A DNA stretch of 64,000 nucleotides, taken from Sphaerisporangium corydalis (GTDB lineage: Bacteria; Actinomycetota; Actinomycetes; Streptosporangiales; Streptosporangiaceae). Of the stretch, positions 52,520 through 62,984 are shown piece after piece. The translations under genes and the position numbers were made by a program. Position 1 is the stretch's first letter. Every line of letters starts with the position of its first letter. The notes beneath the pieces are model-generated. The model searched no databases and was not told where the DNA came from. It saw nothing but the letters and a program-made list of their open reading frames with translations. The stretch covers positions 176,733-240,732 of the forward strand of contig NZ_JANZYP010000005.1 in assembly GCF_025506355.1 (NCBI RefSeq). The letters run 5' to 3'.

Positions 52520-53547
52520 ATGAGCCTTCTCGAGGTGAAGGATCTCAAGGTCGGCTTTCCGACCGCGGACGGCCTGGTCCAGGCCGTCCGCGGCCTGTCG
52601 TTCAGCGTCGATCCCGGGCGGACGCTGGCCATCGTCGGGGAGTCGGGGAGCGGCAAGACGGTGAGCACGCAGGCCATCCTCGGGCTGCTCCCGGAGGCGG
52701 ACATCTCCGGGAGCGCCGTCTTCGAGGGCGTCGACCTGCTCAGGCTCGACGAGGAGCGGCTCAGGCGGATCCGGGGCTCGGAGATCAGCGTGATCTTCCA
52801 GGACCCGCTCACCAGCCTGCACCCGCTGTACAAGGTGGGCTGGCAGATCGCCGAGATGATCCGGGTGCACGATCCGGGCGTCGGCCGGGCCCAGGCCAGG
52901 CGGCGGGCGGTGGAGCTGCTCGGCATGGTCGGCATCTCCCGGCCGGACCGCCGGGTGGACGACTACCCCCACCAGTTCTCCGGCGGCATGCGGCAGCGAG
53001 CGATGATCGCGATGGCGCTCGCGCTCAACCCCAAACTGGTGGTCGCCGACGAGCCCACCACCGCGCTCGACGCGACCGTGCAGGCGCAGATCCTTGACCT
53101 GATCGCCGGCCTCCAGCGGGAGTTCGACATCGCGCTCGTGCTGATCACCCACGACCTCGGGGTGGTGGCGGGGGTCGCCGACGAGGTCATGGTGATGTAC
53201 GCGGGGCTCCCGGTGGAGCGGGCCGACCGGCGGACGATCTACTACCGGCCCCATCACCCGTACACCAAGGGGTTGCTGGAGTCGATCCCCGGCAGCACGG
53301 GCGCGCGGCAGGGCCGGCTCCGGCCGATCCCCGGGCAGCCGCCCAGCATGATCGCGGTGCCGTCCGGGTGCGCGTTCCACCCGCGCTGCCGGTACGCCAT
53401 GCCGGTGTGCGTGGCCGAGCGCCCGCCGCTCGGCCGGGTGACCGGGGACGGGGACCACGCCTCCGCCTGCTGGCTGCCGCACCAGGCGATCGGCCTCGGC
53501 GAGGAGGCGGAGGCCGTACGCCTGCGCGCATCCGGGGCGGAGACCCG

Positions 53548-53551
<4 letters not shown>
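52520..53551 (+). CDS. Peptide ABC transporter ATPase (DppD/OppD type)
   Basis: 343 aa. Walker [10 protein letters not shown]-loop [12 protein letters not shown], signature [12 protein letters not shown], Walker [12 protein letters not shown] and H-loop ITHDLG are all intact. The C-terminal oligopeptide motif [15 protein letters not shown] is present. It energises import with the neighbouring ATPase. The stop overlaps the next start (GTGA). Confidence 0.95.
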
Positions 53552-54623
<1,072 letters not shown>

Positions 54624-54627
<4 letters not shown>

Positions 54628-55601
54628 CGCTCACCGAGATACGCCCGGACGCGGTGCCGGGGCGGCCCATCGCCGGGCGCAGCCCGTGGGCGCTGGCCTG
54701 GGCGCGGGTGCGCAGCGACAAGGTGGCGCTGGTGTCGGCGGTCATCGTGGTCCTGTTGCTGCTGCTCGCCGCCGCCGCGCCGCTCATCGCGCAGTGGAGC
54801 GGCCACGGCCCCGACGACCAGTTCCGCGACATCGGCATCACCGCCCAGGGGCTGCCGGTCGCCCCGAACGGCACGTTCTGGTTCGGCACCGACCGGCTCG
54901 GCCGCGACCTGTTCGTCCGGGTCCTGTACGGGGCCCGCGTCTCGCTGGTGGTCGGCGTGCTGTCCACCGGCATCGCGGCGCTGTTCGGGGTCGCGGTGGG
55001 CCTGCTGGCCGGCTTCTACGGCGGCGTGGTCGACACGCTGCTGTCGCGGCTGATGGACCTGGTGCTGTCGTTCCCCTACCTGATCTTCGCCATCGCGATC
55101 GTCTCCATCGCGGGGCCCTCGCTCACCGCGACGATCGGGGTGATCGCGTTCTACTCCTGGGCGGCGATCGCCAGGATCGTGCGCGGGCAGACCCTGTCGA
55201 TCAAGGAACGGGAGTACGTCGAGGCGGCGCGGTCGCTCGGCGCGAGCGACGCGCGCGTCATGTTCGTCGACATCCTGCCCAACCTGCTCGCGCCGGTGAT
55301 CGTCCTGGTGACGCTGCTGGTGCCCGCGGCGATCGTGTTCGAGTCGACGCTGTCCTACCTCGGCCTCGGCATCGTCCCGCCGACCCCCTCCTGGGGCAAC
55401 CTGCTCAGCGAGGCGCAGGGCTTCTACCGGGTCGCCTGGTGGTACCTCACCTTCCCCGCAGGGAGCCTGCTGCTCACCACGCTGGCGATCAACCTGCTCG
55501 GCGACGGCGTCCGCGACGCGATCGACCCTCGGACCGAGCGGCTGTTCAGCCGCCGCAGGGGCATCGCGCGCAGGCGCGGCGCCAGGACCAGGAAGGGGTG
55601 A
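54624..55601 (+). CDS. Peptide ABC transporter permease (DppC/OppC type)
   Basis: 325 aa with about six transmembrane helices. The N-terminal OppC motif ([20 protein letters not shown]) precedes [20 protein letters not shown], and the coupling helix is [20 protein letters not shown], the EAA loop. GTG 54624 overlaps the preceding stop (GTGA). It forms the pore with the B-type permease downstream. Confidence 0.93.
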
Positions 55602-55605
55602 ACGG

Positions 55606-56568
55606 GTGTTCCGGCGCTTCGTCGTCCGGCGGATCCTGCTCGGCGTGGTCGTGCTGTGGCTGGTCACGCTCGGGACGTTCTTCATGTTCTTCGTGGCGCC
55701 CGGGGACCCGGCCAGGACGCTGGCCGGGCGGCAGGCCACGCCCGAGCAGGTCGACCTGATCCGGCGCGACCTCGGCCTGGACCGGCCGATCCTGGTGCAG
55801 TACGGCGACTACATGGGCCGGCTCGTCCACGGCGACCTCGGCAAGTCGTACTTCAACGGGGAGTCGGTGGGCACACTGGTCGCCGCCGACCTGCCGCCCA
55901 CCCTGTCGCTCGTCCTCGGCGGCGCCGTCCTGTGGTTCCTGGTCGGCGTCAGCGCCGGGGTGCTCAGCGCCACCCGCGCACGCTCCCTGCTGGACCGGGT
56001 GCTGACGTTCCTGGCGCTCGCCGGGGTCTCGATGCCGACGTTCGTCATCGGCCTGCTGCTGCTCTACCTGCTGTTCTTCCAGCTCACCAAGGCCGGGGTG
56101 CCGATCTTCCCGCCCGACTCCTACGTTGCGCTTTCGGAGAACCCGGCCGAGTGGGCCCGGCATCTGGTGCTGCCCTGGGTGACGCTGGCCACCGTCCAGG
56201 CCGCGACGTACCTGCGGCTGACGCGGGGGTCGATGCTGGACGTGCTCGGCGAGGACTACATCCGCACGGCACGCGCCAAGGGCGTGCCCGAGCGCCGGGT
56301 GATCATCCGGCACGGGCTGCGGTCGGCGCTGACCCCGGTGGTGTCGCAGCTCGGCGTGGACGTGGGGACGCTCATCGGCGGGGTGGTCGTCACCGAGTCG
56401 GTCTTCGGGCTCGGCGGCGTCGGGCAGGCGGTGGTCCAGGCGTTCGTGAGCGGCGACCTGCCGGTGATCATGGGGGTGGTGCTGATCACCGCCGCCTCGG
56501 TGGTCGTCGCGAACCTGCTGGTCGACGTGGCGTACGCGCTGCTGGACGCCAGGGTGCGGCTGGCCTGA
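55606..56568 (+). CDS. Peptide ABC transporter permease (DppB/OppB type)
   Basis: 320 aa with about six transmembrane helices. FRRFVVRRILLGVVVLWLVT and GDPARTLAGRQATPEQVDLIR are typical OppB starts; the EAA loop is DYIRTARAKGVPERRVIIRHGL (shown here in part). It starts 4 bp after the C-type permease with AAGGGG upstream. It is the last gene of the operon and is followed by two hairpins. Confidence 0.93.
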   Translation: MFRRFVVRRILLGVVVLWLVTLGTFFMFFVAPGDPARTLAGRQATPEQVDLIRRDLGLDRPILVQYGDYMGRLVHGDLGKSYFNGESVGTLVAADLPPTLSLVLGGAVLWFLVGVSAGVLSATRARSLLDRVLTFLALAGVSMPTFVIGLLLLYLLFFQLTKAGVPIFPPDSYVALSENPAEWARHLVLPWVTLATVQAATYLRLTRGSMLDVLGEDYIRTARAKGVPERRVIIRHGLRSALTPVVSQLGVDVGTLIGGVVVTESVFGLGGVGQAVVQAFVSGDLPVIMGVVLITAASVVVANLLVDVAYALLDARVRLA

Positions 56569-56596
56569 CCGGGGCGCGTTCCCGGCTGGGGCACCC

Positions 56597-56655
56597 GTCC
56601 GGGGAGGGACTGGGGCCTGTCCGGGGAGGGATTTTGGGACCCGTCCGGGGAGGGA
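56597..56655. repeat. Three copies of GTCCGGGGAGGGA
   Basis: Identical 13-bp copies at 56597-56609, 56619-56631 and 56643-56655 in the spacer after the transporter operon. Confidence 0.8.
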
Positions 56656-56673
56656 TCCGGAGAAAAAAAGGGT

Positions 56674-56718
56674 GGGTATGGCCGGCGCGACCTCTCCCTC
56701 ACGCGCCAGGCCATACCC
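56674..56718 (+). terminator. Long-stem terminator after peptide transporter operon
   Basis: GGGTATGGCCGGCGCG pairs with CGCGCC-A-GGCCATACCC, a 16-bp stem with one bulged A. There is no strong T-tract, but it is by far the best hairpin in the spacer between these convergent units. Confidence 0.8.
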
Positions 56719-56729
56719 GTCCCTACTTC

Positions 56730-56756
56730 AGCGGGCTAATGCCCCAGTAGCCCGCT
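56730..56756. terminator. Second hairpin, possibly for the convergent RDD gene
   Basis: A perfect 8-bp stem AGCGGGCT/AGCCCGCT (56730-56737, 56749-56756) with an 11-nt loop, 54 bp from the RDD stop codon. It is bidirectional in principle. Confidence 0.55.
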
Positions 56757-56809
56757 GGACACCCCCGTGCCCCTGCTTGTCCGATGTATGCCTAGACGTT
56801 CGAGAAAAT

Positions 56810-57850
56810 CTACGCGGGAGGCAGGAAGCCCGCCGGACGGCCCTGCGTCTCCCCTGATGGGGGCGGCGAACCGGCCGGCATCGGCGGAGGCGGGAAAGCC
56901 GCGGGAATCTGACCACGGGGCGGCGGAGGCGGCGCGAACCCCCGGAAGGCGGGCCCGCCGGGCGGCGGGTATCCCGGACCGGCGTGGCCGCCCGGCGCCG
57001 GGAACGCTGGACGGGCGTGGCCGTTCGCCGGGTATCCCGGATGGGAAGGACCGTTCGGCGCCGGGTATCCCGGATGGGGCCGGCCGTTCGGCGGGAAGGC
57101 CGGGCGGGCCCGGCTCGCGAGCCTGATCTGGGTGCGGCGGCGGCGCTCGGCCAGCACCGCCGCGAGGTACGCGTACGGGGGCGCGGCGGGCGGGGGCGGC
57201 GGCGAGACGAAGGACGCGAACTGGGCGGCGATCCGCGTCCCCATGTCGTACTGGACCATCGGCGCGAGCTGGTGCCAGCGCGAAAGGTACTGCCGGGCGG
57301 TGGCCGCGAGATCCTCGGGCAGCCGGGACAGCTCCAGCGTCGTGGCCCACCCGGCGAGCGCCGGGGGCATCTCGGGCGGCGGGGCCTGCCGGGGACCGCG
57401 CTCGGAGATCACGATCGTCCCGGAGAACACGTCGCCGAGCCGCTTGCCCTGCGCGGAGATCAGCGAGCTGATCAGGGCAGGGGCGCCGAAGAACGTCCAG
57501 AACTCCAGCACGCCCGACAGGCCGCGGAACAGCGCCTGCCGGAACCGCTCCGGGCCACCGTCGTCGCTCACGACCCGGAGCCCCATGGCCAGCTTGCCCA
57601 GGCTGCGCCCCCGGCCGAGCGTCTCGAAGATCACCGGGTAGCCCACGACGACGAGCGCGGTGATCAGGATCGACAGGGCGACCGCGAACGCCTCGTCGGT
57701 GACGACCAGGAGCCTGGTCAGCATCACCGACAGCCCCACCAGGAGCAGGAACTGCAACGTCATGTCGATGAACAGGGCAAGGGCGCGGCTCGGAAGCTGG
57801 GCCACCCGCACTTCGACGACGACGGCCTCGCCCGTCACGACCTCTGCCAC
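56810..57850 (-). CDS. RDD family membrane protein with Pro-rich tail
   Basis: 346 aa from GTG 57850. The RDD domain starts LPSRALALFIDMTLQF (the R and D of the name) and has three helices and GRSLGKLAMGLRVVSDDGG. From about residue 195 a soluble region follows, then a Pro/Gly-rich tail with repeated GYPAPNG/GYPPPGG units. RDD proteins are often ion or lipid-associated, with no settled function. It diverges from the SpoIIM-like gene through a 39-bp spacer. A TAGGGT -10 lies 7 nt upstream. Confidence 0.85.
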   Translation of the reverse strand: MAEVVTGEAVVVEVRVAQLPSRALALFIDMTLQFLLLVGLSVMLTRLLVVTDEAFAVALSILITALVVVGYPVIFETLGRGRSLGKLAMGLRVVSDDGGPERFRQALFRGLSGVLEFWTFFGAPALISSLISAQGKRLGDVFSGTIVISERGPRQAPPPEMPPALAGWATTLELSRLPEDLAATARQYLSRWHQLAPMVQYDMGTRIAAQFASFVSPPPPPAAPPYAYLAAVLAERRRRTQIRLASRARPAFPPNGRPHPGYPAPNGPSHPGYPANGHARPAFPAPGGHAGPGYPPPGGPAFRGFAPPPPPRGQIPAAFPPPPMPAGSPPPSGETQGRPAGFLPPA

Positions 57851-57857
57851 GTCTCCC

Positions 57858-57882
57858 ACCCTATCCGCCGGGCCAATAGGCT
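57858..57882. promoter_or_regulatory. Overlapping divergent leaderless promoters (RDD and SpoIIM)
   Basis: Minus-strand TAGGGT (57858-57863) lies 7 nt before GTG 57850. Plus-strand TAGGCT (57877-57882) lies 7 nt before GTG 57890. Each promoter's -35 region must fall on the other's -10, so both cannot be occupied at once. Confidence 0.55.
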
Positions 57883-57889
57883 CTCGTGC

Positions 57890-58879
57890 GTGGACATCGA
57901 CGCGTTCGTCTCCGTGCACAAGCCGGCGTGGGACCGGCTGGAGACCCTGGTACGGCGCCGCGGCTCGCTGAGCGGCCCCGAGGTGGACGAGCTGGTCGAC
58001 CTCTACCAGCGGGTCGCGACCCACCTGTCGATCGTCAGGTCCGGTTCCGACCGGCTGCTGGTCGGCCGGCTCTCGGCGCTGGTCGCGCGGGCGCGGTCGG
58101 CGGTGACCGGGGCGCACACGCCCGCCTGGCGGGAGTTCATCCGGTTCTTCACGGTCTCGTTCCCGGTGGTGGCCTACCGCGCCCGGTGGTGGTGGGCGGG
58201 GACGGCCGCCCTGTTCTTCGTGGTCACCGCGGTGCTGGCCGTGTGGGTCGCGCGCAATCCCGACGTGCAGACCGCCATCGCGAGCCCGCAGCAGATCAAG
58301 CAGCTCGTGGAGCACGACTTCGCCGACTACTACTCCGACCATCCCTCGGGGGCGTTCGCCGGGCAGGTGTGGATCAACAACGCCTGGGTGTCGATGCAGG
58401 TCATCGCCACGTCGGTGCTGCTCGGCCTGCCGATCCCCTACATCCTGTGGCAGAACGCGGCCAATGTCGGGGTCTCGGCCGGGCTGATGGCCTCCCGCGA
58501 CCGGCTCGACATCTTCTTCGGCCTCATCACCCCGCACGGCCTGCTGGAGCTGACCGCCGTCTTCCTCGCCGCCGCCGTGGGCATGCGCCTCGGCTGGACG
58601 GCCATCGATCCCGGGCCGAGGAAGCGCACCGAAGCGCTGGCCGAGCAGGGCCGTGCGGTGGTGAGCGTGGCGCTCGGGCTGGTGGCGGTGCTGCTGGCGT
58701 CCGGGCTGATCGAGGCGATGGTGACCCCCTCGTCGCTGCCCACCTGGGCGCGCATCGGCATCGGGGTGGCCGCCGAGGGGGCGTTCCTCACGTACGTCAC
58801 GTTCTTCGGCCGGCGCGCCCTGCGGTCGGGAGAGACCGGCGACCTCGAACGCGCCCCGGACGTGGCCCCGTCGAACTGA
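57890..58879 (+). CDS. Stage II sporulation protein M-like membrane protein
   Basis: 329 aa. It opens VDIDAFVSVHKPAWDRLETLV, the typical actinobacterial SpoIIM-like N-terminus. The centre has about six transmembrane helices, with the family motif ITPHGLLELTAVFLAAAVG. In Bacillus, SpoIIM acts in peptidoglycan remodelling during engulfment; in actinobacteria the role is unclear. The RDD, DUF58 and MoxR genes nearby are its usual partners. Leaderless GTG start. Confidence 0.88.
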   Translation: MDIDAFVSVHKPAWDRLETLVRRRGSLSGPEVDELVDLYQRVATHLSIVRSGSDRLLVGRLSALVARARSAVTGAHTPAWREFIRFFTVSFPVVAYRARWWWAGTAALFFVVTAVLAVWVARNPDVQTAIASPQQIKQLVEHDFADYYSDHPSGAFAGQVWINNAWVSMQVIATSVLLGLPIPYILWQNAANVGVSAGLMASRDRLDIFFGLITPHGLLELTAVFLAAAVGMRLGWTAIDPGPRKRTEALAEQGRAVVSVALGLVAVLLASGLIEAMVTPSSLPTWARIGIGVAAEGAFLTYVTFFGRRALRSGETGDLERAPDVAPSN

Positions 58880-58918
58880 CCCACCGAACCGGCCCGCCGG
58901 CCCACCGAGCTGGCCCGG

Positions 58919-58997
58919 CCGGTCGGTCGTGCCGAGGCGCGGGCCGTACCCGGATGAGCCGGTCGGTCGTGCTGAGGCGCGGGCCGTACCCGGGTGA
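58919..58997. repeat. 40-bp tandem repeat, 2 copies
   Basis: The unit CCGGTCGGTCGTGCYGAGGC plus a following 20-bp half (CGGGCCGTACCCGGRTGAG type) is present at 58919-58958 and 58959-58997, with three differences. It lies between the convergent SpoIIM and penicillin-binding genes. Confidence 0.8.
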
Positions 58998-59016
58998 CCG
59001 CCAGGCGTACGGCGGG

Positions 59017-60684
59017 CTAGGCGGCCTTGAGGAAGCGGGCGGCGATCGGCGCCGCGACCCCGCCGCCGCTGCCGCCGTTCTGGACGAACACCGCGAACGC
59101 CAGGGAGCCTCGGTACCCGACGAACCACGCGTGGGAGGCGGCCCCGGCCACCTCGGCGGTCCCGGTCTTGCCCGCGGTGCCGGACGGCAGGCCCGCCTTG
59201 GCGGCCGTCCCCCGGGCGACCACGGCCTCCATCATCGTGCGCAGCCCGGCGGCCACGCCCGGGTCAAGGGGCACCTCGGGCGGTGAGCCGGCGGGAGGCG
59301 CGTCCGTCATGATGCCGGGCCGGTAGGTGCCGACGGCGACGGCGGCGGCGACCTCGGCCATGCACAGCGGGCTGGCTTGCACCGAGTTCTGGCCGATGGC
59401 GTCGGAGCCCAGCTCGTTGAGGTCGGCGGACGCCCGGATCCGGCAGAAGCCGAGGCCCGGCTTCTCCCGGAAGCCGAAGCGGTCGGCCGCCTCGGCGCGC
59501 AGCCGGTCGTCGCGCAGCCGCTCGTAGGCCTGCTGGACGAACGTGGTGTTGCAGGAGAGCGCGAAGGCCGTGGCGAGGGTCACGGTGCCGTGGCCGGCGT
59601 TCCCGTCGTTGGCGAAGGTCCTGGCGTTCGGGAGGGTGTACGTCGCCGGGCACGCGACCTGCGAATCCGGTGCCAGGCCGGTGCGCAGCAGCGCGGCGGA
59701 GGTCACGATCTTGAAGGCCGACCCCGGCGGGTACAGGCCGTTGAACGCCCTTTTGCCGCCCAGGGTGTCGGCCACGGCGCGCACCTGGCCGGTGGCGACG
59801 TCCAGGGCGACGATCGCTGCGGGCCGCTGGACGCCGTCGAGCGCCCGCGCGGCGGCGGCCTGCGTCCGCTGGGAGATCGTGCTGCGCGTCGCGTCCCCCT
59901 TCGGCGCGGGGGAGGCGAGCAGCACCCGCCCCGAGGGCGACTCCTCCAGCGACAGCCGCACGGCCGTGCCGGTCAGCCCGGTCAGGTAGTCGCCCGCCCG
60001 GCTGTCGGCGGGGAACGGCAGGCCCTCGCGGGTGAGCGTGGCCGGCCGGGAGACCCGCGTCTCCTTGAGACGGACGCTCCCGCCGTCCTTGAGCGAGGGG
60101 TGCAGCGTCTCGGGAGCCCACAGCACCTTCCAGCCCCCGTTCCGCACGGCCAGCCGCAGGACGGAGGCGAACGGCCACGGCCCGAGGCCCGTGACCTCCC
60201 TGACGCCCTGGAACGGGACCTCGGCGGCGTCCGCGCCCTGGCGGCGCGGAGTGCCCGGCGCGAGGGACAGCGAGGCGATCCGCAGGTCGGCGGTGAACCG
60301 GCGGTGCCGGTCGGCGAAGTCGGCGGGCGGGCCGTCCACCAGCCCGGCCATGGTCGCGAAGTCCCCGGCCCGCCAGGCGGCGAAGTAGCGCCCCGCGACG
60401 CCCTCGGGCCCTGGAACGGCCGCCGGCGTCGCGGGGGCGCTGAGCGTGACGACCGGGTCCGGGAGGGGAGAGACCGGGGACGTGCCGCCGGGACCGGGCA
60501 CGGAGGGGGACGCGGCGGCGCCGGACGGGGGCGCGGTGGACGGGAACGCGGTGGCGGGCGGCCGGGTGTGCCGCGCGAGGGGCGCCGCCTCGATCGGGCC
60601 GGGCCGGGCCAGCATCGCGATCACGCCGACGACGACGATCACCGCGACCGCGGCGACCATCGCCAGAGGCCATCGACCGCGCAT
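59017..60684 (-). CDS. Penicillin-binding transpeptidase with NTF2-like (MecA_N-type) domain
   Basis: 555 aa. One transmembrane helix (about 6-27), a Pro-rich linker, an NTF2-like MecA_N domain (about 95-210), and a transpeptidase with SxxK in PPGSAFKIVT, SxN as SCN in ALSCNTTF, and KTG in AGKTGTAEV. The usual PBP dimerisation domain is much reduced. It cross-links peptidoglycan; MecA_N-type proteins include low-affinity PBPs, but resistance is not shown. ATG 60684 is supported by the TATGAT -10 at 60723-60728. Confidence 0.85.
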   Translation of the reverse strand: MRGRWPLAMVAAVAVIVVVGVIAMLARPGPIEAAPLARHTRPPATAFPSTAPPSGAAASPSVPGPGGTSPVSPLPDPVVTLSAPATPAAVPGPEGVAGRYFAAWRAGDFATMAGLVDGPPADFADRHRRFTADLRIASLSLAPGTPRRQGADAAEVPFQGVREVTGLGPWPFASVLRLAVRNGGWKVLWAPETLHPSLKDGGSVRLKETRVSRPATLTREGLPFPADSRAGDYLTGLTGTAVRLSLEESPSGRVLLASPAPKGDATRSTISQRTQAAAARALDGVQRPAAIVALDVATGQVRAVADTLGGKRAFNGLYPPGSAFKIVTSAALLRTGLAPDSQVACPATYTLPNARTFANDGNAGHGTVTLATAFALSCNTTFVQQAYERLRDDRLRAEAADRFGFREKPGLGFCRIRASADLNELGSDAIGQNSVQASPLCMAEVAAAVAVGTYRPGIMTDAPPAGSPPEVPLDPGVAAGLRTMMEAVVARGTAAKAGLPSGTAGKTGTAEVAGAASHAWFVGYRGSLAFAVFVQNGGSGGGVAAPIAARFLKAA

Positions 60685-60722
60685 ATCGCGACACCACCGG
60701 ATCGGGAGGAGGGGGCGCAAAG

Positions 60723-60728
60723 ATCATA
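60723..60728 (-). promoter_or_regulatory. -10 element TATGAT for penicillin-binding protein gene
   Basis: Minus-strand TATGAT, giving a predicted transcript start near 60716 and a leader of about 32 nt to ATG 60684. Confidence 0.45.
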
Positions 60729-60835
60729 GGCGTCGGCGCCCGGACCGGAACAGGCCCACCCGGCGCTGTCCGTAACCGGCGACGCGGTCCTCGACGGCCG
60801 CACAGAGTCGCTGGCGAAGGTGTGAGCGCGATGAG

Positions 60836-60897
60836 ACCCACTAAATGGGTGTCAAGTGGACAAAGTTTCCTTTGAGTGGCATTTGCTGATCAAGTGG
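60836..60897. promoter_or_regulatory. Dyads upstream of tetR gene, candidate operator
   Basis: ACCCA-CTAAA-TGGGT (60836-60850), CAAAG-TTTC-CTTTG (60861-60874) and the direct repeat TCAAGTGG (60852-60859, 60890-60897) lie in an AT-rich patch between the penicillin-binding gene and the divergent tetR. TetR proteins commonly bind such dyads. Confidence 0.4.
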
Positions 60898-60923
60898 TCT
60901 TCGCCCCCGATGTGGTACCGAAC

Positions 60924-60929
60924 TAGACT
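60924..60929 (+). promoter_or_regulatory. -10 element TAGACT for leaderless tetR gene
   Basis: TAGACT 7 nt before GTG 60937; no SD. Confidence 0.45.
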
Positions 60930-60936
60930 CGGGAGT

Positions 60937-61584
60937 GTGACCTCGATGGCGGACGGTCCGATTCCCAGCGGTGTGCCGCTGCGAGGGCGTGAGAAGGCAC
61001 ACACCCGGCAGGTCCTGGCGGAGGCGGCGCTTCGCCTGTTCACCGAGCGAGGTTTCGACGCGACCACACTGGACGACGTGGTGGCCGCTGTGGCGATCTC
61101 CAAGCCGATGTTCTTCCGCACCTTCACCTCCAAGGAGGACGTGGCGCTGGCCCCCGAGAAGGAACTGTGGTCCGGCTACGTCAGGGAGATCGAGGCGTGC
61201 CCGCTGTCCGGGCCGGTCCTCGCGGTGTACCAGGAGGCGCTGGAGGTCACGCTCGCCGGGATGGACTCCGGCTGGGAACGCCGGTTCGCGGTCAGCCGCC
61301 GCCTCGCCGACGCGACGCCGTCGCTGACCGCGCACAGCCTCCAGCACTGCGCCGAGATCACCCGCACGGTCGTCGAGATCGTGGTGGCGCGCCTCGGCCC
61401 GGACGTCCCGGAACGCGTCCAGCTCCACCTGCCGCTGGAGCTCATGGTGGCGGCCTGGCGGTGGGCGCTGAAGGAATGGGCCGAGGGCGGCTTCGACCCG
61501 GGGCGCGCGGCGCTCCAGGACCGGATGGGCGAGGCCTTCTCCGCGATCCCGCTGGGCATGGCCCTCACCCTGTCCCTGGTCTGA
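60937..61584 (+). CDS. TetR family transcriptional regulator
   Basis: 215 aa from GTG 60937 (or ATG 60946). The HTH is AALRLFTERGFDATTLDDVV then AISKPMFFRTFTSKEDV. The C-terminal ligand/dimer domain (from about 70) is of unknown specificity. It diverges from the penicillin-binding gene, which it may control; the dyads between them fit. The frame is open to 60856. Confidence 0.88.
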   Translation: MTSMADGPIPSGVPLRGREKAHTRQVLAEAALRLFTERGFDATTLDDVVAAVAISKPMFFRTFTSKEDVALAPEKELWSGYVREIEACPLSGPVLAVYQEALEVTLAGMDSGWERRFAVSRRLADATPSLTAHSLQHCAEITRTVVEIVVARLGPDVPERVQLHLPLELMVAAWRWALKEWAEGGFDPGRAALQDRMGEAFSAIPLGMALTLSLV

Positions 61585-61594
61585 AGCTCCCTGA

Positions 61595-61622
61595 TCCCGG
61601 GTCCCGGGTCCCGGGTCCCGGG
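61595..61622. repeat. Four copies of TCCCGGG
   Basis: Perfect 7-bp tandem repeat x4 between the convergent tetR and DUF58 genes; it could form several alternative hairpins and so end both transcripts. Confidence 0.8.
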
Positions 61623-61640
61623 TCTGGAGACGTACCTGAG

Positions 61641-62983
61641 CTAGAGGCGGCCGGCGGCCTTGAGCGCGAGGTAGGCGTCGGCGAGGGCCGGAGCCAGGTC
61701 GTCGGGGGTGGCGTCCACGACCTCGCACCCGTGGCGGCGCAGCCGGGCCGTCAGCCTCGTCCGCTCCCCGCGCAGGTGCTCGGCCGCCGCCGCGTCGTAG
61801 ACCAGTTCGGCCGTGCCCCGGCCTGCGGCCATCTCGGCGACGCGGGGGTCGGCCACGGCGGCGACGAGCACGAGGTGCCGCGCCGCGAGCTGGGGGAGGA
61901 CCGGCAGCAGGCCCTCGTCCATGGCCGCCGGGTTCAGGTCGGTGAGCAGGACGACCAGGCAGCGCCGTTTGGCGCGGGCGAGGATGGCGGCCACCATGCC
62001 CGCCGAGTCGGCCTCGACCAGCTCGGCCTCGATGGGGGCCATCACGTTGACCAGCGCCGTCAGCGAGTCGGTGCGGGAGGCGCCGGACATCCACGCCCGC
62101 ACGCCCCGGTCGTGGGCGAGGAAGTCGACCCGGTCGCCGGCGCGGGCCGCGAGGGCGGCGAGCAGCAGGGCGGCGTCCATCGACCAGTCGAGCCTCGGCC
62201 ACCCGGCGGCGGCACCGCCGGTGGTGCCCGCCGCGCCGGGGACGGGGCTGGTGCCGACGCGGCCGGCCGACGTGCGGCCGGTGTCGAGCACGATGAGCAC
62301 TCGCCGGTCCCGCTCGGGGCGCCAGGTGCGGACCACCACGTCCGAACGGCGGGCGGTGGCCCGCCAGTCGATGGAGCGTACGTCGTCGCCGACGACGTAC
62401 TCGCGCAGGGAGTCGAACTCGGTGCCCTGGCCGCGCACCAGGGCGGGATGCTGGCCCTCCAGCTCGCGGAGCCGTGACAGCTTCGCCGGCAGGTGCTTGC
62501 GGCTGAGGAACGGCGGCAGCACCCGCACGCTCCACGGCACGATGTGGGAGCCCTGCCGTCCGGCGACGCCCAGCGGGCCGAGGGACCGCACGGTGATCTT
62601 CACGGCCTCGCGGTCGCCGCGCCGCGACGGCGTCAGCGTCGTGACCAGGCGGCGGCGTTCACCGCCGGGGACGTCGAGGCGCAGGTGACGCGGGCTCACG
62701 CCCGCCGACGGCGGCCACGCGTCCCGCAGCACGCCCCGCACGCGGCGGCGGCCGGGGTTCTCCACGACCAGCTCCACCTCGATCGACTCCCCGAGCCGCA
62801 CCAGGTGGGCCCCGCCGCGCCGGAAGCGCAGCGGGCGCACGCCCCCGGCGAACAGCAGGTCGACCGCGACGAGCGCGCCGAGCAGGAGCAGCAGGCCGAG
62901 CACGGCGGAGCCCGGCCTCGGCGCCAGCAGCACGCCGACGGCGCCGAGCGCCGCGATCAGCGCCGCGCGGCCGGTCAGCGCCA

Positions 62984-62984
<1 letters not shown>
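61641..62984 (-). CDS. DUF58 domain protein, MoxR partner
   Basis: 447 aa. Two N-terminal helices (about 5-50) are followed by a β-rich segment and the DUF58 motif EFDSLREYVVGDDVRSIDWR (about 188-207), then a VWA-like fold (VLIVLDTGRTSAG, VVLLTDLNPAAM). Such proteins work with MoxR ATPases in envelope maturation. ATG 62984 overlaps the MoxR stop (TGATG), so they are coupled. Confidence 0.9.
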
